The notes beneath the pieces are model-generated. The model had not been told where the DNA came from. It was given only the letters and a program-made list of their open reading frames with translations, and searched no databases. The position numbers were made by a program, and so were the translations under genes. A stretch of 64,000 bases of DNA from NCBI GenBank assembly GCA_934630515.1, contig CAKTVV010000004.1, positions 121,640 through 185,639 of the forward strand, in the 5' to 3' direction. Positions 37,901 to 44,151 of this stretch are shown piece by piece; position 1 is the stretch's first letter, and the number at the start of each line of letters is the position of its first letter. This DNA is from an uncultured Eubacteriales bacterium. Lineage in GTDB: Bacteria > Bacillota > Clostridia > Oscillospirales > Acutalibacteraceae.

Positions 37901-39184
37901 CACCCCATGCGCCGCATCGCTGCCGAGAGTCAAGCCGCAGCCGTTCAGAGATGTCACATCCCAGTTCTTCAGCACCAGAATATTCCCATTATCGTCCAGC
38001 ACATGGCGGGCAAAATCCCCATTCTGTATCGGCGCCGTATCCGTCTCCGGCTCTGTCACCGTGAAGCCTGCAAAGGAATAGGTAACCTCTTTGCCCTTTT
38101 TCTCAAACTGGAAGTCGATCACCGTATGGTCGTAGCCGTCCGGCACGGTGTATTCAAAATACATCCGCTTCCAGCCGCCGTTCGTCACCGACACCCGGGT
38201 ATCCGGGTTGGAGGTGAGCATAATAGCGCTGCCGGTCAGGTCGCTTTTGCGCAGCACCAGATACACCCGTGCGTCCGCAGCGGATGCGGCGGTGGTCTTG
38301 ATCCAATAGGAGAATTCGTAGGTCTTACCCGCCTGTAAATTGGTAGCCGTATGCCGCAGGCGGGGATTGTAGGTGATCGAAGCCGGGATGGTGATCTCCA
38401 ACGCATTCCCGTATTTGGTTCCCTCCTGCACGGCGATATTGCAGCTGTTCAGTGAACCAAGTTCCCAACCTGTCAGCGCCGTCACCTGTCCGTCAGCGCC
38501 TGCCGTATATGCAGAAAAATCGCCATTGGTAAGTTGATTTGTCGGCGCTCCGGCGGTGTACAGCGGCGTCATCCGTGCCGCCGTCTCCTTGGCAGCGCTT
38601 GATTTCAGCACCACCGAATCAACGCCTGCTACACCATTCTCCGCCACAAACCGCAGCAGCAGATAGCGAGCCTCATTATCCGCACGAAAAGTCAGGGTAC
38701 GCTTTACCCACTCCGCTTCAGCCGATACCAGACAGCCTTCGGTTGACAGATCCTCGCCGCAAGCGGTTCCGTCTGCGGTATACATCTCCATCTCCAGATG
38801 CAGCTGTCCGTGGCTATAGGCACGGAACGTCAGGGTATAGCGTTCCCCGCCCTCCAGAGCGATCAAACTATCCCCGGCAGTCTCCAGCAGTGCGGCGCCG
38901 TCCGCCGGCTCCATCCGCACATACTGTCCCTCTGCGCCGTTGCCGCTCTCCAGCTTCAGAGAGCCGCTCTCGCTCTGCTTTTTATAACACCAGCCCGCCG
39001 GCACGGCGTAGGTGCCGGTCTCCTCAAAATCGCCGTTATATACCAGCGGCTTGAAAAAGCCGCTGAAAGCGCCGGCGCTGAACGGTATGTACTGCAGCAG
39101 CAGCATCAACGCCAATACCGCCGCACAGCTTTTCCGCACCAACCGCTGCCCTCGCTTTACAAAAGCCAGATCAAATTTTCGCAC
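31931..39184 (-). CDS. Giant membrane-anchored multimodular GH42-like surface enzyme
   Basis: 2417 residues from GTG 39184 (GGAGG 8 bases upstream; the frame is open further but enters the promoter). Signal peptide about 1-39. At least six beta-sandwich carbohydrate-binding-like modules follow to about residue 1200; the first three are recognisable repeats (NGDFSAY, NGDFARH, NGDFSRY). A GH2/sugar-binding-like domain follows (ADDRYTLYVNG). From about 1530 there is a clan A barrel of GH42 type: FRAWLREEYGTVEALRAAW is typical, with Glu1683 in NLCSEKS as likely acid/base and Glu1865/1866 in VIEEDHRT as likely nucleophile. A glutamine-amidotransferase-like domain with VVFLYANGVSDG follows, as in GH42 trimers. 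A Pro/Gly linker, one membrane helix and KKRQRRK end the protein, so it is membrane- rather than sortase-anchored. Confidence 0.82.
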   Translation of the reverse strand: MRKFDLAFVKRGQRLVRKSCAAVLALMLLLQYIPFSAGAFSGFFKPLVYNGDFEETGTYAVPAGWCYKKQSESGSLKLESGNGAEGQYVRMEPADGAALLETAGDSLIALEGGERYTLTFRAYSHGQLHLEMEMYTADGTACGEDLSTEGCLVSAEAEWVKRTLTFRADNEARYLLLRFVAENGVAGVDSVVLKSSAAKETAARMTPLYTAGAPTNQLTNGDFSAYTAGADGQVTALTGWELGSLNSCNIAVQEGTKYGNALEITIPASITYNPRLRHTATNLQAGKTYEFSYWIKTTAASAADARVYLVLRKSDLTGSAIMLTSNPDTRVSVTNGGWKRMYFEYTVPDGYDHTVIDFQFEKKGKEVTYSFAGFTVTEPETDTAPIQNGDFARHVLDDNGNILVLKNWDVTSLNGCGLTLGSDAAHGVTLDMAVPASIGYAPRLRHTATNLQEGKTYEFSYWVSTNVADAALAEIYMVLRKADLTGEAIAFTSADTYDSRVRATDGQWKLICFDYTIPAGYGNAVVDFQIGRKNAVTYRLAAVSAQEIDKDPALITNGDFSRYRLDENGALLSLTDWKTEYLGQAKNYGLERDADRGMALKVVNNNKKSCNFSHLPTSMREGETYKITYWVKTDATVSADANTYLVLQKKKYTSNADNIILTTSAGSDVNTAVYATNGEWRKVTAFVQIPAGWDQAALMIVIANRPDSSRAETTYWYAGFIAEQKADPGDNLDFESDDVDAENWSAATSGTGDIRIAAGESYNGSNALCVANKGRLGITYAASRKIPVKPSATYEVTYWAKLTGTSDANGWIQPVQYNASGKPANGASFDKDATDNRLQKTSGDITYRWEWRMVGNTAWTRVKRAFTVANDAAYIYLRFLTSGAGTEFYIDDITLREIAPTQNFDFEETDGDGMPSYWYFTDARATEATVETDETYYHSGSRSVHITKASLTSYNAFETAYRFLVLPGNTYEFSFWMASRNASPHLNLRLNMVYYDDNGNRVYKPDGSHSITYGTMTYLNSDSAISEWTQVMTRSVVPEGASSAVLQFYSQEGEYELWLDDLFVDIVENEKDVIAEHNDFHAVDQDGNIAGWQLRPVTGSADFRADEGYGTLVNRSGENYMEFTTTALETSYQYYLVGKYKTDTDAVAEMHFSDWAGRPVETDAVTAALPANGDWTVFELSFTAPSCTTAQLRVGTRSPGTVQLDDILIYMVGKPVTAGDWKGNWVWFQEEATTDALYQSRYFRYEIDLDAEPQFCPLQFTADDRYTLYVNGTEIASNMGASGDTWSSVQVAYLEPYLKKGRNVLCFEVWNNAAEAALLFDGKWTLQNGSQVICASDASVKSRRSVEGVSDWMTPDSADTRWIPCRVIGKPPVAPWGAIFYNSSIYSETSFEILSIDGDGAAAKDGVFEFSMDIRLNNALTSNFPLNVDIWQKNSVNKVSSSSLTLVTRTDMVKWPVDERFTVKFRMDVPFYLTTGSYTLQLDDKYISISNKDITDAKFISFTLEQEVSTEASVSKIETVNGAPTLVVNGELTPFYAYSRPDSNSRTRDYEPSMKKSGIQLYVVRQGCLGKPDYDYCWSADGVVDYEAFDDPIYETLSNNNDAYLIVQVGMYAPDWWIEENPDERVVVSNRDGSFSTYTEGGSVSACSEKFTREAGEVLRQLMEHMKTQSYYSRIVGINLCSEKSFENMYWGAKTTDYAPDYSKPAIQKFRAWLREEYGTVEALRAAWNDATVTFDTAQPPTFAECGQMGAAGGFVDVETQKRVLDHNLFLNDVVTERLLYWGNIINEVHNNNIVLGCFNGYLFSAGSYMDIGAQHTSFYKLLQSDTFSFFVSPANYSERLLGTADTYMGCQDAVQAYGKLVVIEEDHRTCLVMHYAGTSWDAKTDEGVGGTHTMQETLLQMKKNVANAMVSGNGIWFFDMHGGWFDDDQFYSLSRVCADEYLVSQYKDKTLDGSDIAYYIDDEYLSYFLAISDGQVYPSNFITYSGFRLQRKQLNRIGQSYDVYLMSNLAAGKVKGHKINIIFCSYQMTQAERDGIRQQLQKDGQIVVFLYANGVSDGKTNDIHLMEEITGIPLCYEVGWGNLNVEITAESTITAGLVGKQYGPQGAAGSFDQQNPLIYADTDRDPSLTVLGTLVGTDKPGLVIKDMGDWTSIYSASANLPYQLLRNLIGQQGGTFYSDNPNDIIWNNGSYVALHSTTAGTKTLHLDGSYAVYDVFAGEFLSMDTDTVTYENRSGDTRLFRLQQPQRYEVTSAVRGGHGCISTAGITPVARGGSFQLKITPDEGYTVHKILLNGAEQPIADTVSLTDIQQNHLIQVSFKKLSAKDNEDPVTPVEPTPAPDKTPDGNGTSNPGADGPAPDGNGTHTETVKRVETRTVNVLGAFELPLWAMLTALAAIAAGIVLRIVLAKKRQRRKEQ

Positions 39185-39207
39185 AGGTTCTCCCTCCTGA
39201 TTCAATA

Positions 39208-39231
39208 GTACAATTCTAATATTCGTTGTAC
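39208..39231. promoter_or_regulatory. Palindromic operator candidate
   Basis: GTACAA-N12-TTGTAC, a 24-base palindrome directly downstream of the -10 element of the giant-enzyme promoter. The position would block or modulate initiation. The cognate regulator is unknown; the AraC protein at 23169 is a candidate. Confidence 0.5.
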
Positions 39232-39233
39232 AA

Positions 39234-39262
39234 AGTATAGCATCCAGCCAAACGATGCGCAA
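39234..39262 (-). promoter_or_regulatory. Predicted sigma-A promoter of the 39184-to-24167 operon
   Basis: Minus strand: TTGCGC (39262-39257), a 17-base spacer and TATACT (39239-39234), about 50 bases before the GTG start. The weak -35 is compatible with an activator such as the AraC-family protein at the other end of the operon. Confidence 0.65.
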
Positions 39263-39505
39263 TCCATTTTGTGTATTATGCTACCACAGACATTTTTCGC
39301 CTAAAAATGCGATAAGAAACGCAATGTTTTGATGAATTTTCATCCAGTTTTTTACATTTTTCGTCGAAAGAACCGGAAAAGCGCCCTCTTTAACAGCAGA
39401 ATAAGAATCCCCCGGCACGGTCGGGGGTTCATAACTGAAATAGAGTCTGCGGCACCAGTGCCGTAGGCAGTCTGTCAAACAACCCGGGGGTTTGCTTGAC
39501 AATAA

Positions 39506-39553
39506 CTCACCGCACGGCTGGGAAAATAAGATATCACGCCCCTCTCCGTATTT
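39506..39553 (+). repeat. Dispersed 48-bp repeat, copy 2
   Basis: Starts CTCACCGCACGGCTGG. Same orientation and about 42/48 identical to 22742-22789. It again lies beside insertion-sequence-like debris. Confidence 0.7.
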
Positions 39554-39589
39554 GAACAAGTCCAGTAAAAACGGACAATAGAAAAACGA

Positions 39590-39630
39590 CCTCCTATGGT
39601 AGAATAAAAACAACTACCATAGGAGGTTTT
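39590..39630 (+). other. 13-bp hairpin overlapping a ribosome site, likely insertion-sequence end
   Basis: CCTCCTATGGTAG (39590-39602) and CTACCATAGGAGG (39614-39626) pair perfectly and are followed by TTTT and an ATG at 39634. The AGGAGG is inside the stem. The reading frame stops after six codons. This looks like the transposase leader of an insertion sequence whose body has been deleted. Confidence 0.55.
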
Positions 39631-39765
39631 GCTATGCCCTCGCTTTCGATATAAAGCGAAGTCCGGGCGGAGTCATTTGCCTTTATGACAGGCTTATCAC
39701 GCTGAAGGGCAACGACCGTGTTGTTCCCATCACCTATTTGTGATAAACTTATATGATTAAATTAA

Positions 39766-39810
39766 GGCAACCGAGTTGACCCAAACAGAACTCGGTTGCC
39801 TTTGTCTTTT
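39766..39810. terminator. Strong bidirectional terminator ending the 63507-to-39840 gene run
   Basis: GGCAACCGAGTT / AACTCGGTTGCC, a perfect 12-base stem with an 11-base loop. On the minus strand it is followed by TTAATTTAAT and lies about 40 bases after the stop of the last gene; on the plus strand it is followed by TTTGTCTTTT. Confidence 0.9.
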
Positions 39811-39839
39811 CCGCTTATTGCGTTTTGCCGTTGTCTGAT

Positions 39840-40232
39840 TTAAACGCTGTCGATCACCGAAGCAAAGTAGTTCTCGGAAACCGAGTCGAACAAGAAAGCG
39901 TCGATAAGACCCTTGCGCTTTGCCTGCTGTACTTCCTCGGTAAGATTTTTTTTGCTTTCGTCATCCACAAAAAGAACGACTCGACAGTTTTCCGTGCTGC
40001 GTTTAACCTTATCACGGATCGCCATACGCTCGGAGAACATCCAGGGCGAAAACATTTTGACCTCCATTAAAAGCACATCCGGCCGATGCGTTTTGCACCA
40101 CTCGGCGGTGGAATCCGGCGACTCGGAGATCACAACCTGGCAATCGTCCAGCTCCTGCATCAGCATTCGCTCCATGGTGTGCGCATGGATATTGCTCTGA
40201 ATGTCCAGAACGATCTTTTCATCATTTATCAC
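39840..40232 (-). CDS. Receiver-like protein with Glu at the phospho-acceptor site
   Basis: 130 residues, a single response-regulator receiver-like domain with no output domain. Strand 3 reads PDVLLMEVKMFSPW; the residue aligned with the phosphorylated Asp is Glu57. The later DVLLMEV/ERM/KRKG pattern and the length match the protein at 63124-63507, a clear paralogue with the same Glu. Glu often mimics a phosphorylated state, so a constitutively active adaptor is possible (inference). It overlaps the preceding gene by 11 bases and is the last gene before a strong terminator. Confidence 0.75.
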   Translation of the reverse strand: MINDEKIVLDIQSNIHAHTMERMLMQELDDCQVVISESPDSTAEWCKTHRPDVLLMEVKMFSPWMFSERMAIRDKVKRSTENCRVVLFVDDESKKNLTEEVQQAKRKGLIDAFLFDSVSENYFASVIDSV

Positions 40233-41067
40233 TGCCTTTTCGAATTAAAACAATTGCCAAAATACCCCCGCCAATCACCACTGCGGCGATAACGGCAACG
40301 ATCCACCACGGAAAAGAAAACTTATCGCTCTCCACAGGAGAAGTTTGTTCTGTGCTGTTTTCGCTATTTTCTTTTAGATCGGTGCTCCTGTCTTTATCCG
40401 GCTCAACGCCGCTTTTTTCATCATTGTCGCTTTCAAGACTCCCGCTGTATTTTACCGGCTCTGTCATAGTTGCCTTACAGACAAGGCAGGTATAGGTCTT
40501 TTCGCCATCGGCTTCGGAAGTAGGTTCTCTTGTTATTGTTCCCGCATCCCAATTATGTCCGGTAGCAGGAACTTCGGCCCGTTCGGTAACACCGCAATCA
40601 CATTCCCGTGTCTTAATGCCCGCCTCCGTACAGGTTGGCTTTGTGGTCACCATCCACTCGCCGAAGCTGTGGGTGTGCGGGGAACTGTTTTCATAAAACT
40701 CCACACGGATCAGACGGCTGTATGTCGGCGCACTTTCTAAGCCTCCGACCACATTCCAGGCAGCGTAACAGTACCATTTCACGCCCACTTCCTCCGGCAC
40801 CTTATAGCTGTCCCCATCTGCGCCGTCGATGGCACGGATCATCGCCATGTTTTCTATATCCGTGACATACCACTGATATATCGGTGTGCCACCGTCGGGC
40901 ACACTGACATTTGTGAACAGGATAATACCGTCACCGCCGATAGTCATATAGCAATCCGGCATTTCCCCTTCGATCACAGGCTTCGCCAGGCCCGCCGCAC
41001 TGACCGGTGCGGCAGCAAATCCCACAAATGCCAATACAAACATAAAAGCAAAAACAAATTTTTTCAT
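40222..41067 (-). CDS. Membrane-anchored surface protein with Ig-like and Cys-His repeat domains
   Basis: 281 residues. Signal peptide about 1-24 (ends PVSAA). An Ig-like domain (about 28-125: GTPIYQWYVTD) is followed by a repeat region of the type HTHSFGEWMVTTKPTCTEAGIKTRECDCG / ATGHNWDAGTITREPT..GEKTYTCLVC, common in Clostridia surface proteins. An acidic Ser-rich linker precedes a C-terminal membrane helix (about 250-275) and a basic end. There is no sortase motif. The start overlaps the stop of the open extension behind the 41235-42626 gene as ATGA. Function unknown; the display on the outer membrane face is inferred from the signal peptide and tail anchor. Confidence 0.8.
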   Translation of the reverse strand: MKKFVFAFMFVLAFVGFAAAPVSAAGLAKPVIEGEMPDCYMTIGGDGIILFTNVSVPDGGTPIYQWYVTDIENMAMIRAIDGADGDSYKVPEEVGVKWYCYAAWNVVGGLESAPTYSRLIRVEFYENSSPHTHSFGEWMVTTKPTCTEAGIKTRECDCGVTERAEVPATGHNWDAGTITREPTSEADGEKTYTCLVCKATMTEPVKYSGSLESDNDEKSGVEPDKDRSTDLKENSENSTEQTSPVESDKFSFPWWIVAVIAAVVIGGGILAIVLIRKGSDK

Positions 41068-41234
41068 ATCTGCTCCTCATACCTCTCGTATGGTTTTAAT
41101 TTGTTCCCGAATTTCAATAGCCCCTCGGGATCTGAAAAATCCATATCATAAAGGCCGTTTCCAATCAAATGCTTCAGTAATCTCACCATCTGCCAAGAAA
41201 AGATCTCGGTATGTTCCAGTTCAAAAAGGAAAGA
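41064..41234 (-). other. In-frame coding-like extension behind the TGA of the 463-residue lipoprotein, or a 41-codon gene
   Basis: Directly after TGA 41235-41237 the same frame stays open for 56 codons to a TGA that overlaps the next start codon (ATGA). The translation looks protein-like (for example LLKHLIGNGLYDMDFSDPEG). An internal ATG at 41189 would give 41 residues but has no ribosome site. Either the lipoprotein was longer and carries a nonsense change, or a small gene is present. Confidence 0.5.
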
Positions 41235-42626
41235 TCATTCACTTTTTTCCCAGTAGGGATAATCCGTAAACACAAACTCTCCTGCGGCGTTTTTCTCCGT
41301 TGGAAGGTCAACATAGAGCTTGCTGCCGCTTGGCGGCATTTTCACAGCGATCACAACCGTAAATTTTCCGTCGCCTTCATCCCGGACGCTGTCCACACAG
41401 CTGTTGTAAGAGGCTTCGCCCTTGCGCTTCTTACAAGCTACATAGACATCGCCCTTATATTCGATCAGTTCTTTATCGGCAACCGCACGATTAAGCGTTT
41501 TATCGGTAAATTCCTCCGAAAAAACCTTTAAGAATTTTTTGCGTACACCTTCGATCGTGTTTATATAATCATACGGAGGAAACATAGGCACATAATTCTT
41601 CCGCTTGAACCGTAGAGGCTTTGCGCTGCCCGGATACTCACCTGCAAAATTCAAGCTCAGCCAAAGGCTTCTCGCTTCATCTGCCATTTCTCTCGCATCT
41701 GCGTAGTATAGGACCGTTCCGTCCTCAGGATAAAACTCATACCCGTTTACACCGCAAAGACTTTCAATTATGGCAAGCTTATCGCTTTCATAATTTTTCC
41801 AAAGTCCCAGCGCCTCCTCCGAAACCACAGCCGCATAAGAAGCAATGGCGTAATTATCCCGTGCCGTAATAAATCTGACATCTTCGTCCGAAACAAGCCG
41901 CCCGACTTCTATTCTTCCTTTATAGGAATCTGATGAATAACCGTATGTATCGTTATCAATTATAAAAAATGTGAGATCTCCTCCATCGGTTTTATCAACA
42001 TAAAACGCCACCTGGTTTTCGGAAAAGCTTGCCGTAACGGTACCCACCCAGCTTTCCGGCAGTGTGATCTCATAGGTGCCTTCGGAAAACCGCACCGAGC
42101 TTATTTTTTCGGTCGTTATGAGCTTACAAAGCTCCTGCGCAAATGACGAATAGTTTTTCGGGAAACTGTTGGTTCCGTTGGCGTTTATCTCCGTCCCGTC
42201 CGCCAACACGGCCTCAAAGCACATACTGGTTCCGTCAAGCACCTGAGAATCGTAACCGTGAAAGTCTGCCCATTTTTCTATTCTGCAATTACCGAATAAT
42301 TCACACAGCTTTTGAAAAAGCTTTTCGTCTCCGTCAATTTTGCGGATGGTATCGCGGCATTCCACATTTTCGGAGGTCTTATCATCCCACATTTCCGTGC
42401 TGATGTAATACTCTAAATGAACGCCGTTTTCCGTTTTGTATCCCTCATAAACACGGCGCTGTGCCGTCATATCGGTTTGCACCAGCTTAAAGCTTTTGAA
42501 ATCCATAGGATCCCCTCCGTAATAATTATTATCATTATTACTACAATTATTATGCTTTGAAGCGCAAGCGGAAACGGATATTAAAAAGATGAATATTAAG
42601 ATAAAACATAAAAGTAGCTTTTTCAT
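41235..42626 (-). CDS. Lipoprotein of unknown function
   Basis: 463 residues. The signal peptide ends in a lipobox SVSAC with Cys near 21, then an Asn-rich spacer. The rest is a mixed alpha/beta exported domain without a recognised family; it contains SVRFSEGTYEITLPESWVG and a C-terminal VVIAVKMPPSGSKLYVDLP part. AAGGAAGG lies just before ATG 42626, next to a long hairpin. Codon use is visibly more AT-rich than in the sugar operons. It belongs to the envelope-module stretch of the gene run. The frame continues past its TGA (see 41064-41234). Confidence 0.8.
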   Translation of the reverse strand: MKKLLLCFILIFIFLISVSACASKHNNCSNNDNNYYGGDPMDFKSFKLVQTDMTAQRRVYEGYKTENGVHLEYYISTEMWDDKTSENVECRDTIRKIDGDEKLFQKLCELFGNCRIEKWADFHGYDSQVLDGTSMCFEAVLADGTEINANGTNSFPKNYSSFAQELCKLITTEKISSVRFSEGTYEITLPESWVGTVTASFSENQVAFYVDKTDGGDLTFFIIDNDTYGYSSDSYKGRIEVGRLVSDEDVRFITARDNYAIASYAAVVSEEALGLWKNYESDKLAIIESLCGVNGYEFYPEDGTVLYYADAREMADEARSLWLSLNFAGEYPGSAKPLRFKRKNYVPMFPPYDYINTIEGVRKKFLKVFSEEFTDKTLNRAVADKELIEYKGDVYVACKKRKGEASYNSCVDSVRDEGDGKFTVVIAVKMPPSGSKLYVDLPTEKNAAGEFVFTDYPYWEKSE

Positions 42627-42635
42627 TTATCCTTC

Positions 42636-42678
42636 CTTTCCGAAAGGTACCGAATTCCATTCGGTGCCTTTCGGAAAG
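42636..42678 (-). other. Long hairpin upstream of the lipoprotein gene
   Basis: CTTTCCGAAAGG-ACCGAAT arms pair over about 20 bases with two mismatches and a 3-base loop. On the minus strand its foot is next to the ribosome site of the 42626 gene, so folding could limit translation. No T-run is present. Confidence 0.55.
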
Positions 42679-42715
42679 AAACTTGCCGCAGCAAGCCTCT
42701 CCCGCACACAGACTA

Positions 42716-43054
42716 TTACATTTTCGGAAAACCGAGATTGTATGCGCCGCAAGCGTAGAGCTTGCCATCCTTAAACCAGACATGCAGCACTCTTGCTTTG
42801 CTTTTCGCAGCATACCATGAATAAATCTGCGCCTCCCGCTCAGCATCGTAACGGTACTCCGAAGGATCAACACCGATATGTGCAATCACATCCTCAAGGG
42901 TAAAATCGGCCTGTTCTGTGGCAAAGAAATAGTTCAATTCTCCGAAAAAATCCTTGAAAGTCTCTTTCAAAACCGATTCATCGGCGCGATTTTCGCTTAC
43001 CGTCTGCGATTCTGTTGATTCCAGGTTGAGGTTATATGGATTATCAATATTCAT
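42716..43054 (-). CDS. Small hypothetical protein
   Basis: 112 residues, soluble, acidic N-terminal half. It contains FKDFFGELNYFFATEQADFTLEDVI and a final LHVWFKDGKLYACGAYNLGFPKM. No signal peptide or known motif. It starts 31 bases past the stop of the 43086-43493 gene. Its position between exported-protein genes on the same strand suggests a partner role in the envelope module, but nothing in the sequence shows what it does. Confidence 0.7.
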   Translation of the reverse strand: MNIDNPYNLNLESTESQTVSENRADESVLKETFKDFFGELNYFFATEQADFTLEDVIAHIGVDPSEYRYDAEREAQIYSWYAAKSKARVLHVWFKDGKLYACGAYNLGFPKM

Positions 43055-43085
43055 TGTATCACCTTCACCGTCGTAAATGGTCGGG

Positions 43086-43493
43086 TCAGGCTCTTTCCAG
43101 CACGATCATCCCGAGGCCATACAGCAGACAGCCATCCTCCGTGACGGGAATCTCCGAGAAGGAATCGACCGGCTCACCGAGGACTTCACCCTCGATCTTC
43201 GTGTCATAGTAGATCTTTCCGTTCTCTTCCTTCCATACCGTGCTTTCAACAGCGGCATAACCGTCCTCGCGGACAACCGCCCCGTGCTTGGCAGCCTCCT
43301 CACGCATATCCTCCGGCACAAACATGAGCGTGTTGAGCACACCGTCCTCGGCAAACTCCGTCCGACACTGCATCATTTCGATGCAGCTCTCAAACCGCTC
43401 CTCCTCCGGCGGATTGTCCGGCGTAAAGATCCGCTCGCCCTCCGGTGTGGGTACATGAACTTCACGAACCTTCCAAATACCGCGAATATCCAT
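43086..43493 (-). CDS. Small hypothetical beta-rich protein
   Basis: 135 residues, no signal peptide. It opens MDIRGIWKVREVHV and has alternating strands (GKIYYDTKIEGEVLGEP, ending GLGMIVLERA), the look of a lipocalin-like or copper-resistance-like beta barrel, but no family was confirmed. It begins about 28 bases after the DUF6935-like gene; GGAGGAAAT precedes the start. Cytosolic, part of the envelope-module stretch. Confidence 0.72.
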   Translation of the reverse strand: MDIRGIWKVREVHVPTPEGERIFTPDNPPEEERFESCIEMMQCRTEFAEDGVLNTLMFVPEDMREEAAKHGAVVREDGYAAVESTVWKEENGKIYYDTKIEGEVLGEPVDSFSEIPVTEDGCLLYGLGMIVLERA

Positions 43494-43520
43494 CTTTATT
43501 TCCTCCTTCTCATCAAATCA

Positions 43521-44090
43521 TCAAGCCCACGGATCGGCTGACTTCGGTGTACGCACGCCGGTCAGCAGATACTGCTCCCATAAGAACCACTTGCCGTCGC
43601 TGCCGCGCTGCCGCATCTTAATGGGACGGGGATCGTCCGCACCGCCGCAAGGAATAAACAGCTTCATATAGCCCTGCTCCTCGCCGGACACGTGATTGCT
43701 TTCAACGACAATTGTATACGGCTCGGTAGGGGTGTAGTTGTTTTCCGGTGTGGAGCCGGAGAAATACGTGAAGGGCAGATAGGTCTTGCCGTCGCGGAAA
43801 CGGTCGTTCAGGAAGGAGATTTCCTGTCCGTTCAGGGGACGGGGACCCCGCAGCCAATTCAGCATCTCGGTACCGATGTTCTTATCCGCCGCATATGCAC
43901 AGAGGGCAAGAACCGTAAGTGCTGCCGTTTTGAACGGCGTATCGAGACTTGCCTCGGGTAGCGCCTGCATTTCGGCAAGGCTTTCCGGCAGCGATGAAAA
44001 GGTGAAGGTCTCCCGCTTGTTTCCGATGGATTGTGCGGCGGTGCTCACCGCCTGCTGGGCTGTGCTTTTCAGTTTGTCAAAGATACTCAT
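43521..44090 (-). CDS. DUF6935-like protein
   Basis: 189 residues, soluble. It begins MSIFDKLKSTAQQAVSTAA, an amphipathic start, and has a compact domain with LNWLRGPRPLNGQEISFLNDRF and a surface-binding-like MKLFIPCGGADDPRPIKMRQR; the C-terminal GKWFLWEQYLLTGVRTPKSADPW is distinctive. This matches proteins I know as DUF6935, found beside TPM, SPFH and DUF4428 genes in Clostridia; the number is from memory. Function unknown. The amphipathic N-terminus could bind membrane (inference). Confidence 0.72.
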   Translation of the reverse strand: MSIFDKLKSTAQQAVSTAAQSIGNKRETFTFSSLPESLAEMQALPEASLDTPFKTAALTVLALCAYAADKNIGTEMLNWLRGPRPLNGQEISFLNDRFRDGKTYLPFTYFSGSTPENNYTPTEPYTIVVESNHVSGEEQGYMKLFIPCGGADDPRPIKMRQRGSDGKWFLWEQYLLTGVRTPKSADPWA

Positions 44091-44151
44091 GGGTCATCTC
44101 TCCTTTATAAAATATTTTTATTGCCGCTTTTTCTTGCGGGCGAAGACGGCA

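Larger units (their letters stand above)
39185..39839. other. Intergenic region with mobile-element debris
   Basis: 655 bases. It contains the operon promoter and palindrome, three GC-rich hairpins at about 39412-39435 (CCCCCG/CGGGGG), 39451-39474 and 39482-39495, the dispersed 48-bp repeat (39506-39553), a hairpin with an embedded ribosome site (39590-39630), a short plus-strand coding remnant ending near 39742 (YDRLITLKGNDRVVPITYL before TGA), and a terminator (39766-39810). No intact gene is seen. Confidence 0.6.

Noticed and set aside
39401..39500. Structured non-coding RNA gene
   Set aside because: Three hairpins occur in a row, but no family was recognised and the surroundings are insertion-sequence debris; kept only as part of the intergenic description.
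39281..39613. 110-codon minus-strand open frame
   Set aside because: No ribosome site, Cys/Phe/Tyr-rich random-looking translation, and it overlaps hairpins and element debris.
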